64,000 nt of DNA from the NCBI RefSeq assembly GCF_041224425.1, contig NZ_JBGFGL010000068.1, positions 124,001 through 188,000 of the forward strand, written 5' to 3'. Source of the stretch: Psychroserpens sp041224425. Lineage in GTDB: Bacteria; Bacteroidota; Bacteroidia; Flavobacteriales; Flavobacteriaceae. Both the position numbers and the translations under genes were made by a program. Shown in pieces: positions 45,282 through 54,820 of this stretch; the first letter of the stretch is position 1, and each line of letters begins with the position of its first letter. The notes below the pieces were generated by a model, which saw nothing but the letters and a program-made list of their open reading frames with translations, had not been told where the DNA came from and did not search any database.

Positions 45282-47351
45282 ATGAAAAAAATCATTCCCG
45301 TAATTGTATTAATGTCACTTATGAATTGTTCAGAAAAAGAAACCAAAGCGACAGTGTCTGAACTTTCAGCAGACAACCCTTTCAATGTAAAACTAAATGA
45401 ACCTTTTGATTACGCCAAAGTAACAGGAGCATCCATTGCAGACTATGTCAATTTTGAAATAGAGCGTTCTACGGCAATCATTGATGCCATTAAACAGGAG
45501 TCAACGCCAACTTTAGAAAATACTTTTTTGCCTTTTGATGCGGTTTCAAACAAACTGAATCAAGCTAATAGCAATGCCTTTATGCTATATTGGACGTCAA
45601 CCGATTCTGTAACCAGAGCCAAAGGGATTGAGTACTCTAAGAAATTAGATTCCTTGAACACAGTTATTTCTTCAGATAAAGATTTGTTTAAACAGTTTGA
45701 AACCTTTGCTGCTTCAGAAGATTACAGTAAACTAAATGATCGCAGAAAACGATTTGTCGATGATATTATTGATGGCTTTAAGCTTTCAGGAGTCAATTTA
45801 GATAATGAGAAACTTAAGGAGTACAAGGCTTTAATGGCTGATATCTCCGATTTAACATCTCAGTATTCAACGAATATGAATACCGCAGACGCAGTATTGA
45901 CTTTAGATGAAAAAGGTGCCAAAGGTTTACCAGAATCCTTTAAGGAAACTTACAAGTCTGATGATGGCTCCTACAAAATCCCAGCAATGCCTTCCACCAG
46001 AGGTCCAGTCATGCAAAATGCGACATCTTCAGAAACTAGAAAACAGTACCAAATGTTATATTCCAACAGAGGTGCAGATAAAAATATTGATATTTTGAAA
46101 CAATTGGTAGAAAAGCGTTACCAACTCGGAAAATTAATGGGATATGATACTTATGCAGAGTACAATTTGGTACCAAAAATGGCAAAGAACCCAGAAACCG
46201 TTTGGAAGTTCATCAACGATTTAGTTGCAGAATCTAAAGACAAGGCTATTCAGGATATTGCAGTTCTTAAATCAGCCAGGAAAAGCTTTGATAATATTGC
46301 TGAAGACCAGCCATTGAATGCTTGGGATATATCATATTACAAAAATCAAATATTAAAAACGCAATACAATGTGGACCATGAAAAAATCCGTGAATATCTG
46401 CCAATGGAATCTTGCCTAGAAGGATTATTTGCCTTGTATCAAGAGTTATTGGATTTAGAGTTTAGAGAAATAGAAAATGCTTCAGTTTGGCATGAAGATG
46501 TTCAAGCTTATGAAGTATTTGATAATGGGACATTAAAGGGACGCTTTTATTTGGATTTGTTTCCAAGACCAAACAAGGAATCTTGGTTTTATGCAGTCCC
46601 ATTATCTCCTGGAAAACAAATGGAAAATGGCTACGAGGTTCCGGTTTCGATGTTATTAGGAAACTTCACCAAGGGAACAGAAGAGTTACCATCAATGATA
46701 ACCCATGGTGAATTGAGTACGTTATTTCATGAATTCGGACACATCATGGATAAGATGGCTTATGAAGGGGAATACAGTTTACAGTCTGACACCAAACGTG
46801 ATTTTGTGGAAGCCATGTCCCAAATTTTTGAAAACTGGATTTGGGATTACGATATCTTGAGCTCCTTTGCAAAGCATTACGAAACAGGTGAAGTGTTGCC
46901 TAAGGAGTTATTTGATAATATGGTAAATGCTAAAAACGTGTCGTCTGGTTTGTCTGCCCAAGGTTCGTTGCGTAGTTGTATTTATGACATGAATTTATAT
47001 GATAAATATAACCCTTCTAAACCTTTGGATACAGACCAATTATGGAGAGATATCGATCAACAATTGGGTGTTATGGATTGGTATATTGAAGGCACACATC
47101 CTCAAGCCTGTTGGATTCATATAAATACACATCCTGTATATTATTATGGTTATTTATGGTCTGAAGTATATGCTCAGGACATGTTCACGGTTTTTGAAAA
47201 AAACGGTCTAAGAGATCAGGCTACAGGTGTGAAATATAGAAAGTTAATTTTGGCTAATGGAAGCCAAAGACCAGTTGATGAAGTGGTTGAAGAATTCTTG
47301 GGACGTCCAATGAACAACAAAGCGTATATAAAAAGCTTAGGTTTGGAATAA
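45282..47351 (+). CDS. M3-family zinc metallopeptidase lipoprotein
   Basis: About 689 residues from the ATG at 45282-45284 (MKKIIPVIVL), giving a lipobox LMNC. An ATG at 45249 would start inside the promoter box. The catalytic motif is HEFGHIMD (His483). The rest matches oligopeptidase A/Dcp-type peptidases. It probably degrades short peptides in the periplasm or at the surface. Confidence 0.93.
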   Translation: MKKIIPVIVLMSLMNCSEKETKATVSELSADNPFNVKLNEPFDYAKVTGASIADYVNFEIERSTAIIDAIKQESTPTLENTFLPFDAVSNKLNQANSNAFMLYWTSTDSVTRAKGIEYSKKLDSLNTVISSDKDLFKQFETFAASEDYSKLNDRRKRFVDDIIDGFKLSGVNLDNEKLKEYKALMADISDLTSQYSTNMNTADAVLTLDEKGAKGLPESFKETYKSDDGSYKIPAMPSTRGPVMQNATSSETRKQYQMLYSNRGADKNIDILKQLVEKRYQLGKLMGYDTYAEYNLVPKMAKNPETVWKFINDLVAESKDKAIQDIAVLKSARKSFDNIAEDQPLNAWDISYYKNQILKTQYNVDHEKIREYLPMESCLEGLFALYQELLDLEFREIENASVWHEDVQAYEVFDNGTLKGRFYLDLFPRPNKESWFYAVPLSPGKQMENGYEVPVSMLLGNFTKGTEELPSMITHGELSTLFHEFGHIMDKMAYEGEYSLQSDTKRDFVEAMSQIFENWIWDYDILSSFAKHYETGEVLPKELFDNMVNAKNVSSGLSAQGSLRSCIYDMNLYDKYNPSKPLDTDQLWRDIDQQLGVMDWYIEGTHPQACWIHINTHPVYYYGYLWSEVYAQDMFTVFEKNGLRDQATGVKYRKLILANGSQRPVDEVVEEFLGRPMNNKAYIKSLGLE

Positions 47352-47354
47352 AGG

Positions 47355-47828
47355 TTATCGATGGTGGTATGGTTCGTTTCTAAGAATCGTAAAACCACGA
47401 TACAACTGTTCGATCATAAACAATCGAACCATCTGATGGGAAAAGGTCATTTTTGACAGAGACAGTTTCCCATTGGCTTTTTGGTACACGTCTGGTGAAA
47501 ATCCGTAAGGTCCACCAATCACAAAAACCAATTGCTTAATACCTGAGTTCATATGCTTTTGTAAGTAGTTGGCAAAGGCAACAGAATCGTATTGTTTGCC
47601 ATTCTCATCCAATAAAATCATGACATCTGAAGAGCTCATCTTGTCTAAAATAAGTTCGCCTTCTTTCTGCTTTTGTTGGTCTTCACTTAAATGCTTTACC
47701 TTTTTAAGGTCAGGTATTATATCGAATTCAAATTTGATATAAAATCCTAATCGTTTTTGGTATTCCTCAATTAAAGTTTGAAGGTCCTTGTTATCAGTTT
47801 TGCCAATGGCAAGAAGTTTAATGGTCAT
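47355..47828 (-). CDS. rlmH: 23S rRNA pseudouridine-1915 N3-methyltransferase RlmH
   Basis: A 157-residue SPOUT enzyme. LLDENGKQYDSVAFA, FVIGGPYGFSPDV and the C-terminal EQLYRGFTILRNEPYHH are characteristic. It modifies helix 69 on assembled 70S ribosomes. The gene ends 3 bp from the M3 peptidase stop, convergently. Confidence 0.97.
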   Translation of the reverse strand: MTIKLLAIGKTDNKDLQTLIEEYQKRLGFYIKFEFDIIPDLKKVKHLSEDQQKQKEGELILDKMSSSDVMILLDENGKQYDSVAFANYLQKHMNSGIKQLVFVIGGPYGFSPDVYQKANGKLSLSKMTFSHQMVRLFMIEQLYRGFTILRNEPYHHR

Positions 47829-47908
47829 ACTCCAAAGTTATACTTTTTGAAATTCTTTTTATACTTTTTTTGAAGTGCAATTTGTATTTTTACATCAAAT
47901 ACAACATT

Positions 47909-48769
47909 ATGATTTCACAAGAACAATTCAACAAAGAAATAGAACTGATTATTGCCAATGCTATTCGCGAAGATGTTGGAGATGGTGATCATAGTTCTTT
48001 AGCGTGCATTCCAGCTTCAGCTCAAGGAAAAGCTAAGCTTTTGGTAAAGGATGAAGGGATTATCGCTGGTGTTGAATTTGCAAAGCAAGTGTTCAATTAT
48101 GTCGATTCCAACATGACTGTTGAAACCTTAATTGAAGATGGTAGTCCTGTAAAATATGGTGATATTGTATTTTATGTAGAAGGTGCCTCGCAATCTATTT
48201 TAAAAGCCGAACGTTTGGTATTAAATGCCATGCAACGTATGAGCGCTATTGCAACTAAAACGAGAACTTTTGTCGATTTACTGGAAGGCACTGGCACGAA
48301 GATTTTAGATACCAGAAAAACCACACCAGGAATCAGGGCTTTGGAAAAATGGGCCGTCAAGATTGGAGGCGGAGAGAACCATCGCTTTGCGCTTTATGAT
48401 ATGATCATGTTAAAGGATAACCATATTGATTTTTCAGGCGGTATCACAAAGGCTATCAATAAAACAAAACAGTATCTACAAGATACCAATCGGGACTTAA
48501 AGATTATTGTTGAAGCAAGAAATCTGGATGAAATCAAGGAAATCCTTGAAGTAGGAGGTATCTACCGAATTTTGATCGACAATTTTAATTACGAAGATAC
48601 CAGAAAAGCGGTTGAATTAATAGGTGATCAATGTCTTACCGAATCGTCTGGAGGCATCAATGAAAAAACTGTAAGAAAATATGCTGAATGTGGTGTGGAT
48701 TATATTTCTTCAGGAGCTTTGACACATTCCGTATATAACAAAGATTTGAGTTTAAAAGCGGTTGACTAA
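47909..48769 (+). CDS. nadC: Nicotinate-nucleotide pyrophosphorylase (carboxylating)
   Basis: A 286-residue quinolinate phosphoribosyltransferase in NAD synthesis. The ATG at 47909 (MISQEQFNKEIE) is chosen over an ATG 39 bp earlier. It has EDVGDGDHSS, TRKTTPGIRALEKWAV, the GGGENHRFALYD loop and ESSGGIN. The stop (TAA) abuts, without gap, the stop codon of the CCA enzyme on the other strand. Confidence 0.95.
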   Translation: MISQEQFNKEIELIIANAIREDVGDGDHSSLACIPASAQGKAKLLVKDEGIIAGVEFAKQVFNYVDSNMTVETLIEDGSPVKYGDIVFYVEGASQSILKAERLVLNAMQRMSAIATKTRTFVDLLEGTGTKILDTRKTTPGIRALEKWAVKIGGGENHRFALYDMIMLKDNHIDFSGGITKAINKTKQYLQDTNRDLKIIVEARNLDEIKEILEVGGIYRILIDNFNYEDTRKAVELIGDQCLTESSGGINEKTVRKYAECGVDYISSGALTHSVYNKDLSLKAVD

Positions 48770-50188
48770 CTAGTGCTCAGTTGTTAATCCGAGTGTCTTA
48801 CCAACTTCCAACATTTTTTGATACGCAGCATCGTATTCATTAGGAATATCACCTTCAAGAATGGCTTCTTTGATAGCTTCCTTAATTTGGCCAATTTCAC
48901 GAGAGGGTTTGATATTGAAGGTTTTCATGATGTCCTCACCTGAAATTGGTGGTTGGAAATTTCGCACGTGATCTCTAGTTTCAACCTCTTCAATTTTCTG
49001 ACGTACAATCTTAAAGTTATTATGGTATTTTTTGAAACGCTTCGGATTTTTAGTCGTGATATCAGCTTCACAAAGCGTCATCAAATCTTCAACATAATCT
49101 CCAGCGTCGAAAATTAAACGTCTAACTGCAGAATCGGTTACAATATCCTGTGCCAAAACAATCGGACGAGAGCTCATAAACACCATTTTTTGAACAAATT
49201 TCATTTTGTCATTCAGAGGCATTTTCAGACGCTTGAATAAATGAAAGACCATTTTTGCACCTACAAATTCATGGCCATGGAACGTCCAGCCAACTTTCTT
49301 ACTGAACTTTTTGGTTGGTGCCTTGCCAATATCGTGAAGCAATGCAGCCCAACGAAGCCATAGATTATCGGTATGCTTAGCAATATTATCAACAACTTCC
49401 AGAGTATGATAAAAGTTATCTTTATGGCGTTGTCCTTCAATTTCATCAATACCTTTCAATGCAATAAGTTCAGGAAGAATGAAATCCAATAAACCGGTTT
49501 GCTCTAAAAGTAAAAACCCAACAGAAGGCACATCACTTTCCAATATTTTGTTCAACTCAACGACAATGCGTTCCTTGGTAATAATTTTGATACGTTCCTT
49601 GTTACTTGAAATAGCTTCAAGAGAGTTACGGTCTATAGTGAAATTGAGTTGTGTAGCAAATCTAATCGCACGTAACATGCGCAGTGGATCATCGCTATAA
49701 GTGATATCTGGATCTAGAGGTGTTCTTATGAGTTGACGTTGTAAATCTTCAATACCATTAAAAGGATCTAATAAGTTGCCATAGTTTTCGGTACTTAAAT
49801 CTAAAGCCAACGCATTGATAGTAAAATCCCTTCGGTTTTGATCATCTTCAAGAGAACCATTTTCAACAATAGGATTACGACTATCTTCATTATAACTTTC
49901 CTTGCGTGCACCCACAAATTCAATTTCGACATCTTTATATTGTAACATGGCTGTACCATAAGTTTTGAATACTTTCACTTTTGGTTTATTAGGTAACAGT
50001 TTTGAAACTTGCTTAGCCAAGCCAATACCACTTCCAATCGCAACCACGTCAATGTCTTTATGTGAGCCTCTTTTTAAAATATGGTCACGAACATATCCAC
50101 CTATAACATAGGCATCGACCTCCAATTCTTTGGCAGCTTTGGAAATGATCTCAAATATCTCGTGTTGTAAGGCGTCCTTGTAATTCAT
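48770..50188 (-). CDS. CCA tRNA nucleotidyltransferase with HD domain
   Basis: A 472-residue class II nucleotidyltransferase. The active site is VIGGYVRDHIL and DIDVVAIG; the HD phosphohydrolase part has HTLEVVDN and AALLHDIGK. It adds or repairs the 3' CCA of tRNA and may trim 2',3'-cyclic phosphates. A TAGATTTG box lies 9 bp upstream. Confidence 0.93.
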   Translation of the reverse strand: MNYKDALQHEIFEIISKAAKELEVDAYVIGGYVRDHILKRGSHKDIDVVAIGSGIGLAKQVSKLLPNKPKVKVFKTYGTAMLQYKDVEIEFVGARKESYNEDSRNPIVENGSLEDDQNRRDFTINALALDLSTENYGNLLDPFNGIEDLQRQLIRTPLDPDITYSDDPLRMLRAIRFATQLNFTIDRNSLEAISSNKERIKIITKERIVVELNKILESDVPSVGFLLLEQTGLLDFILPELIALKGIDEIEGQRHKDNFYHTLEVVDNIAKHTDNLWLRWAALLHDIGKAPTKKFSKKVGWTFHGHEFVGAKMVFHLFKRLKMPLNDKMKFVQKMVFMSSRPIVLAQDIVTDSAVRRLIFDAGDYVEDLMTLCEADITTKNPKRFKKYHNNFKIVRQKIEEVETRDHVRNFQPPISGEDIMKTFNIKPSREIGQIKEAIKEAILEGDIPNEYDAAYQKMLEVGKTLGLTTEH

Positions 50189-50196
50189 TGTGTTGG

Positions 50197-50204
50197 CAAA
50201 TCTA
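50197..50204 (-). promoter_or_regulatory. Putative -7 box of the CCA enzyme gene (TAGATTTG)
   Basis: Exact TAnnTTTG on the minus strand, 8 bp before the ATG, pointing to an almost leaderless mRNA. Confidence 0.5.
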
Positions 50205-50360
50205 CAACATAGTACACATCTATTAAAATAATCTTTAGAGATAAAACTAATGTTTCAGAATTCTTAAAACAGAACTCAAATAATATACAATGCGGTTGAT
50301 TTTATTTTGCTAAATTGCTCGTTTAAGAAGAAGTTTGCAAAGCTAGAGCAGAATTATTTC

Positions 50361-51035
50361 ATGGATGTATTAAAATGGTTTCATAAAAAGAAGCACAAAA
50401 CGGATAAAGTTTTCGTTCATATTGGTAAATGTGGAGGTTCGTCAGTACTGGATGAATTTAAGAAAAGAAACATGAAGTTTCAGGAAAAGCATGTTGCAGC
50501 ATTCAAGTTCAGAAAGAAAAAGAAATATTGCATCATCATAAGAAATCCGATATCAAGATTTGTGTCTGCCTTTAACTGGCGCTATAAACTTGTGGTTGAA
50601 GATGAAGTACAGAAAGATATGTTTGAAGGAGAGCACACTCTTTTGAAAACCTATAAGAATGTCAATGATCTTGCTGAAAACATTTATGACGAAAATGGTA
50701 ATTTGGTATTGGATTTTAAGAGTGATGCGTATTACATCCATCATATAAAAGAAGATATTGATTTTTACATTGGTAATTTGCTTAAAAAATGCAAAAAGAA
50801 ACATATCATGGCTGTTCTCGCAACAGAAACCTTAAGTGATGACTTAGAAAGACATTTCGGTATTAGCCTTAATAGCCATTTGAAGAAAAATAAAAAGGAC
50901 AAGTATTTATCGCCTTTAGCGCTTAAAAATTTGACACGCTATCTAGAAAAGGATTTTGCTTGTATTGAAAGGCTGAATACTTTGGGTTGTTTGACTTCGG
51001 AACAATACAAGCTCTTATCAAACAAAGAATTTTAG
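50361..51035 (+). CDS. Sulfotransferase family 2-like protein
   Basis: About 224 residues from the ATG at 50361 (MDVLKWFHKK). The PAPS-binding 5' loop VHIGKCGGSS (residues 19-28) and the 3' phosphate motif IIIRNPISRFVSAF (58-71) are intact. Such enzymes transfer sulfate from PAPS to a glycan; the acceptor is unknown. It opens the glycan locus and is followed 42 bp later by a second sulfotransferase. Confidence 0.84.
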   Translation: MDVLKWFHKKKHKTDKVFVHIGKCGGSSVLDEFKKRNMKFQEKHVAAFKFRKKKKYCIIIRNPISRFVSAFNWRYKLVVEDEVQKDMFEGEHTLLKTYKNVNDLAENIYDENGNLVLDFKSDAYYIHHIKEDIDFYIGNLLKKCKKKHIMAVLATETLSDDLERHFGISLNSHLKKNKKDKYLSPLALKNLTRYLEKDFACIERLNTLGCLTSEQYKLLSNKEF

Positions 51036-51077
51036 GGAAGCTAATTCATGAAATAAATAAAACGCTGAGGTTTATAT

Positions 51078-51791
51078 ATGGGACTAAAAATAGGGAAGTT
51101 ATCACTATCAAGATTCATTCGAGGAATGTTAGGCGCCAGACTTATTGATCCGATAGAAGTTTATTTTTTAGTGGATGAAAACCTGATATATCCAATCATA
51201 TCAAAATCTGGTTGTTCTACTGTAAAGCTCGATTTGATACGTCGATACAATCCTGAATATAACAGTAAGTTTCCAGAAATCCACCAAGTTGATCCAAAGC
51301 AAGAAACCGATGGTAAAATATTGCGATTGCGTTTTTATAATTTCAAGAAGTATCGAACATTTTGTGAAGGAAAATCTACTTGTCTGATCATTAGAAATCC
51401 TTATGAACGTATTTATTCTTGTTTTTTGGATGTTTCCAAAGGAAAAAATATCATGTATGATGATCCTTCTGGTCTAACCGATTTTTTTAAGATCAAAAGT
51501 GGCATTACGTTTCAGGATTTTATTGATAAGGTTGTAAAATTGCCTGACCACTTATGTGACAGACATTTTAGGAGTCAGTCATTTTTCCTTCAAAAAGGTG
51601 TCAAGAATCGTCTAAATAAAATTGAAATTATCCTTCTCGAAAATTACAGTGACTCCAACGAAGGTAGTACCAAGTTAAATACAAATAACAAGCAAATTCC
51701 TTCTGAAGTTCTAGAAAGCTTAAAAAACAATACGGCTTTTAAAAAACGGTTTGCTGAAGACATTCTTTTGTATGAGAGTCATAGCGAATAA
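51078..51791 (+). CDS. Second sulfotransferase family 2-like protein
   Basis: A 237-residue protein with PIISKSGCSTVK as a variant PAPS loop (residues 39-50) and CLIIRNPYERIYSCF (101-115) as the 3' phosphate motif. The first loop lacks the usual His and Gly-Gly. Sequence outside these loops shows little likeness to the first copy. The stop is immediately followed by the convergent glycosyltransferase stop. Confidence 0.8.
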   Translation: MGLKIGKLSLSRFIRGMLGARLIDPIEVYFLVDENLIYPIISKSGCSTVKLDLIRRYNPEYNSKFPEIHQVDPKQETDGKILRLRFYNFKKYRTFCEGKSTCLIIRNPYERIYSCFLDVSKGKNIMYDDPSGLTDFFKIKSGITFQDFIDKVVKLPDHLCDRHFRSQSFFLQKGVKNRLNKIEIILLENYSDSNEGSTKLNTNNKQIPSEVLESLKNNTAFKKRFAEDILLYESHSE

Positions 51792-52868
51792 TCAATAACG
51801 AAGTTTCAAAAACAGACTTTCTATAGCTTTCAACACATTATTCTTGCTAACATTTCGTATAAGCTTAAAAGCTACTTGTGGATGGTTCAAGGCATACTTG
51901 ATGAATATGCCGAATTGTTTTGATTTTTTATTGTTTATATGCTGATACGCTTCAATCTTATGGTTTTTGATATGCGTCTTGATCAATGCGATGCCTTCAG
52001 ATTTAAATGGCGCATTTTTGTTTTTTTTGAGGTGTCTGAAGAAAGCAGATATCACTGTCATTTGAAAGTTCAGGATGTACGTACCGATTGTTAATTTGGA
52101 CTCGTTGTTGTTTTCTGTAGAGTAGTAATTAGCATAGATGATTTCAATAACTTTAAGGTAGGAAGTTAGGTTGCTTAATTTGTAATTTTTTGTAATGGAA
52201 TTTTGATTGCCAATATTATAATAATAAGTCACTTCAGAATTAAAAACAATGCTTTTAGCCAATCGCATGGTTTGGAAGAACCATAATTCATCCTCATGCA
52301 AAATACCATCTTTAAACGATAGGTTGTTTGAAGAAATGAAATTAGCACTGTAAAGCTTATTACAAGCAATAACACTAAAAGGCTCTTTCAATGAAAGCTC
52401 AATAAAATTCGTATTACGAAATACAGAATTTGTTTCCGAAACGTGTTCTACAGTATCAATAACATTTGTGGTTTGTCCATAGACATAGCCAACCTTGCCA
52501 ATCACAATATCTATATCATGATGGTATAAATCGGTTAGGTTTTTCAGGCAATTGTCATCTATTATGTCATCAGGATCAAAAAAGTAAATACAATCACCTT
52601 TCACGTGTTGCAGTCCAGTATTTCTAGCACCCGAAAGACCTTTGTTTTGTTGTGAGACCACTTGAAATCGAGAGTCTTTTTTAGTCCATTCCTTGATTTT
52701 ACTTTCCGTAGAATCTGTACTACCATCATTAACGATGATACATTCCCAATTTGTATAGGATTGGTTCAAGATACTTTGCAATCCCTTATCAACATACTGT
52801 TCTACATTGTAGCAAGGAACAACAACGCTAACCAAAGGCGATATGTCTTTTTGCTTTACGGAAGTCAT
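51792..52868 (-). CDS. Family 2 glycosyltransferase (upstream pair, second gene)
   Basis: A 358-residue GT-A inverting enzyme: VSVVVPCYNVEQYVDKGLQSIL, IVNDGSTDST, GLSGARNTGLQ and YFFDPDDIIDD (DxD equivalent). It shares one base with the preceding GT2 gene. Sugar specificity is unknown. Confidence 0.92.
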   Translation of the reverse strand: MTSVKQKDISPLVSVVVPCYNVEQYVDKGLQSILNQSYTNWECIIVNDGSTDSTESKIKEWTKKDSRFQVVSQQNKGLSGARNTGLQHVKGDCIYFFDPDDIIDDNCLKNLTDLYHHDIDIVIGKVGYVYGQTTNVIDTVEHVSETNSVFRNTNFIELSLKEPFSVIACNKLYSANFISSNNLSFKDGILHEDELWFFQTMRLAKSIVFNSEVTYYYNIGNQNSITKNYKLSNLTSYLKVIEIIYANYYSTENNNESKLTIGTYILNFQMTVISAFFRHLKKNKNAPFKSEGIALIKTHIKNHKIEAYQHINNKKSKQFGIFIKYALNHPQVAFKLIRNVSKNNVLKAIESLFLKLRY

Positions 52869-53863
52869 TAAAAGAGACTTTTTAAGAATAGCACTACTTT
52901 GTCTATAAAAGGGATGCTTTTAAAATAGCCAGATTCATTTTTTAAAAATCCATACAATGCCATATTGTATTCTTCGGCATTTCTAATGCTTCGGATTATA
53001 GTAGTCTGAATATGGTTTTCAAAAATTGAAGTTTCGTAAACATGCAATTCTTGGTTCAATTGGATTAAGGCTTTTGATGATTCGATAGTTTGCATTAACT
53101 CTTCAGGACTTTGTTGTCGTTTTAAAGAAACAGCATTTAAATAGGAGTCTATTCGTTCATCATCTTCGCTAATCCCTAAATGTTTTAACTGACGTTTTTT
53201 AATCAGCACTTCAGATTTTCGTAAGTTTTCTTGTTTGGTCTGACTGATATTCCCAGGATGCCATCTATATCGTAATAAACTCTCAGGAATATTATGAAAT
53301 TTTGTTCTCGTCAATAACTGACTCCACAATCCGTAGTCTTCTGCAGGAACATATTGATGCTCAAACCTGACATCTCCCAAAATAGATTTTTTAAACATCA
53401 CTGTTGGATTCCCGATACCGCAACTGCTTAAAAATTGCACCTTAAGTTTTTCATGATCAACAGCGTGCCTTAGGATTTTTTCCTTTTTATCGCCAAATAC
53501 CGTGAACCATGTTCCGCAAACACCAATTTCTGGATTGCTGTTAAAAGCGTCCATTTGTTTTTCAAATCGAGTAGGCAAAGCAATATCATCAGCATCCATT
53601 AAGGCAATAAACTCGGTTTGAGCTTTTTCAATCCCTTCGTTACGTAGGTTTGCTGGGCCAACATTTTGAGATTTATGAATGATCTCAACACGTTTGTCGT
53701 TACGTTTAATACGTTCAAGAATCTCAGGTGTGCTATCGGTAGAATTGTCATTTAAAACCAAAAGCTTAAAATCAGTATAGGTTTGATTTAGAATGCTTTC
53801 AATCGCTTCCTCTAAATACTTTTCTCCATTATAAACAGGCATAATAACTGTAATCTTAGGCAT
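52868..53863 (-). CDS. Family 2 glycosyltransferase (upstream pair, first gene)
   Basis: About 331 residues from the ATG at 53861-53863 (MPKITVIMPVYNG); an ATG 24 bp earlier is unlikely. LLVLNDNSTDSTPE and IALMDADDIALPTRF form the nucleotide/metal site. It has divergent TAnnTTTG boxes with the gene at 53960. Confidence 0.92.
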   Translation of the reverse strand: MPKITVIMPVYNGEKYLEEAIESILNQTYTDFKLLVLNDNSTDSTPEILERIKRNDKRVEIIHKSQNVGPANLRNEGIEKAQTEFIALMDADDIALPTRFEKQMDAFNSNPEIGVCGTWFTVFGDKKEKILRHAVDHEKLKVQFLSSCGIGNPTVMFKKSILGDVRFEHQYVPAEDYGLWSQLLTRTKFHNIPESLLRYRWHPGNISQTKQENLRKSEVLIKKRQLKHLGISEDDERIDSYLNAVSLKRQQSPEELMQTIESSKALIQLNQELHVYETSIFENHIQTTIIRSIRNAEEYNMALYGFLKNESGYFKSIPFIDKVVLFLKSLF

Positions 53864-53884
53864 GTTACTTTTGGTTTTCAAAAG

Positions 53885-53892
53885 CAAATGTA
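53885..53892 (-). promoter_or_regulatory. Putative -7 box of the GT2 pair (TACATTTG)
   Basis: Exact TAnnTTTG on the minus strand, 21 bp before the ATG at 53863. Confidence 0.45.
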
Positions 53893-53908
53893 AGTATTTC
53901 TAAAGCAT

Positions 53909-53916
53909 TATATTTG
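53909..53916 (+). promoter_or_regulatory. Putative -7 box of the gene at 53960 (TATATTTG)
   Basis: Exact TAnnTTTG on the plus strand, 43 bp before the ATG. Confidence 0.45.
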
Positions 53917-53959
53917 TGAAATCAATTAAATCAAATCTTAATTTTCAAATTGATCCTTA

Positions 53960-54820
53960 ATGAAAAAAATCCATGTTGGTTTTTTAGTCTCCTATGATTA
54001 CGATTTGCTGAAAAAGGCAATTCCCTTTGTGTATCAAGATGCAGATAAAATCTATTTGGCTATTGACAAAGATCTTAAAACTTGGAAAGGTGATTCGTTT
54101 GAAATCGACTCTGGTTTTTTTGATTGGATTTCCGACTTTGACAAAGAAGATAAAATTGAAATCTATCGTGACACCTTTTTTGTGGAAGGTTTGTCCACAA
54201 TGGATTGTGAGGTAAGGGAACGGTTGATGCTGTCTAATGAAATGGGAATCGATAACTGGTGTATCCAATTGGATGCTGATGAGTATTTTATCGATTTCAA
54301 GGCTTTTGTTGAAGAGCTAAAACAGAAGGAAAATTACTTAAAGCCAACTAAGAAACCAATACAAATTGCTGCTTTTTTATACAATATGTACAAGAAAGTT
54401 GATAACGGTTATTTACTCGTTGAAGAACCAACACGTGTTTTGGTAACAACCAATAAACCCGATTATAAGGTTGGCCGTAAAGCTAAACAGCAAATAGAAT
54501 ATACTAGACATATTGTACTTCACGAATGTCTTTCTAGAACCGAAGAAGAGTTAGAGCAAAAGCTTAAAAATTGGGGACATAATACGCAGGTAAACGACTC
54601 TTTTATGACCAAATGGAAAACAGTTAATTCTAAGAATTACAAATCGATGCAGGACTTTTTTTACATTGAACCTGAGAAGTGGAAAAACCTTATTTATATT
54701 GAAGGAAATACAATTCACGAACTTAAGGGAAACCTATTAAAGCGCAAGGATATTTTACCGTCTAAGTCGTTTGTGTTTGGGAAGAATTTTGGTCAGTGGT
54801 TCAAATACTTATTTAAGTAA
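53960..54820 (+). CDS. Probable glycosyltransferase of unassigned family
   Basis: A 286-residue cytosolic protein. WCIQLDADEYFIDF (about residue 97-110) looks like a DxD metal motif of a GT-A enzyme. The N-terminus (VGFLVSYDYDLLKKAIPFVYQDADKIYLAID) resembles a GT2-type start but is not standard. Its 3' end overlaps the convergent GT4 gene by 12 bp. Confidence 0.7.
   Translation: MKKIHVGFLVSYDYDLLKKAIPFVYQDADKIYLAIDKDLKTWKGDSFEIDSGFFDWISDFDKEDKIEIYRDTFFVEGLSTMDCEVRERLMLSNEMGIDNWCIQLDADEYFIDFKAFVEELKQKENYLKPTKKPIQIAAFLYNMYKKVDNGYLLVEEPTRVLVTTNKPDYKVGRKAKQQIEYTRHIVLHECLSRTEEELEQKLKNWGHNTQVNDSFMTKWKTVNSKNYKSMQDFFYIEPEKWKNLIYIEGNTIHELKGNLLKRKDILPSKSFVFGKNFGQWFKYLFK

Noticed and set aside
50307..50360. 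Earlier start of the first sulfotransferase-like protein (18 extra residues)
   Set aside because: The extra part lacks conserved features and the later ATG (MDVLKWFHKK) gives a normal length.
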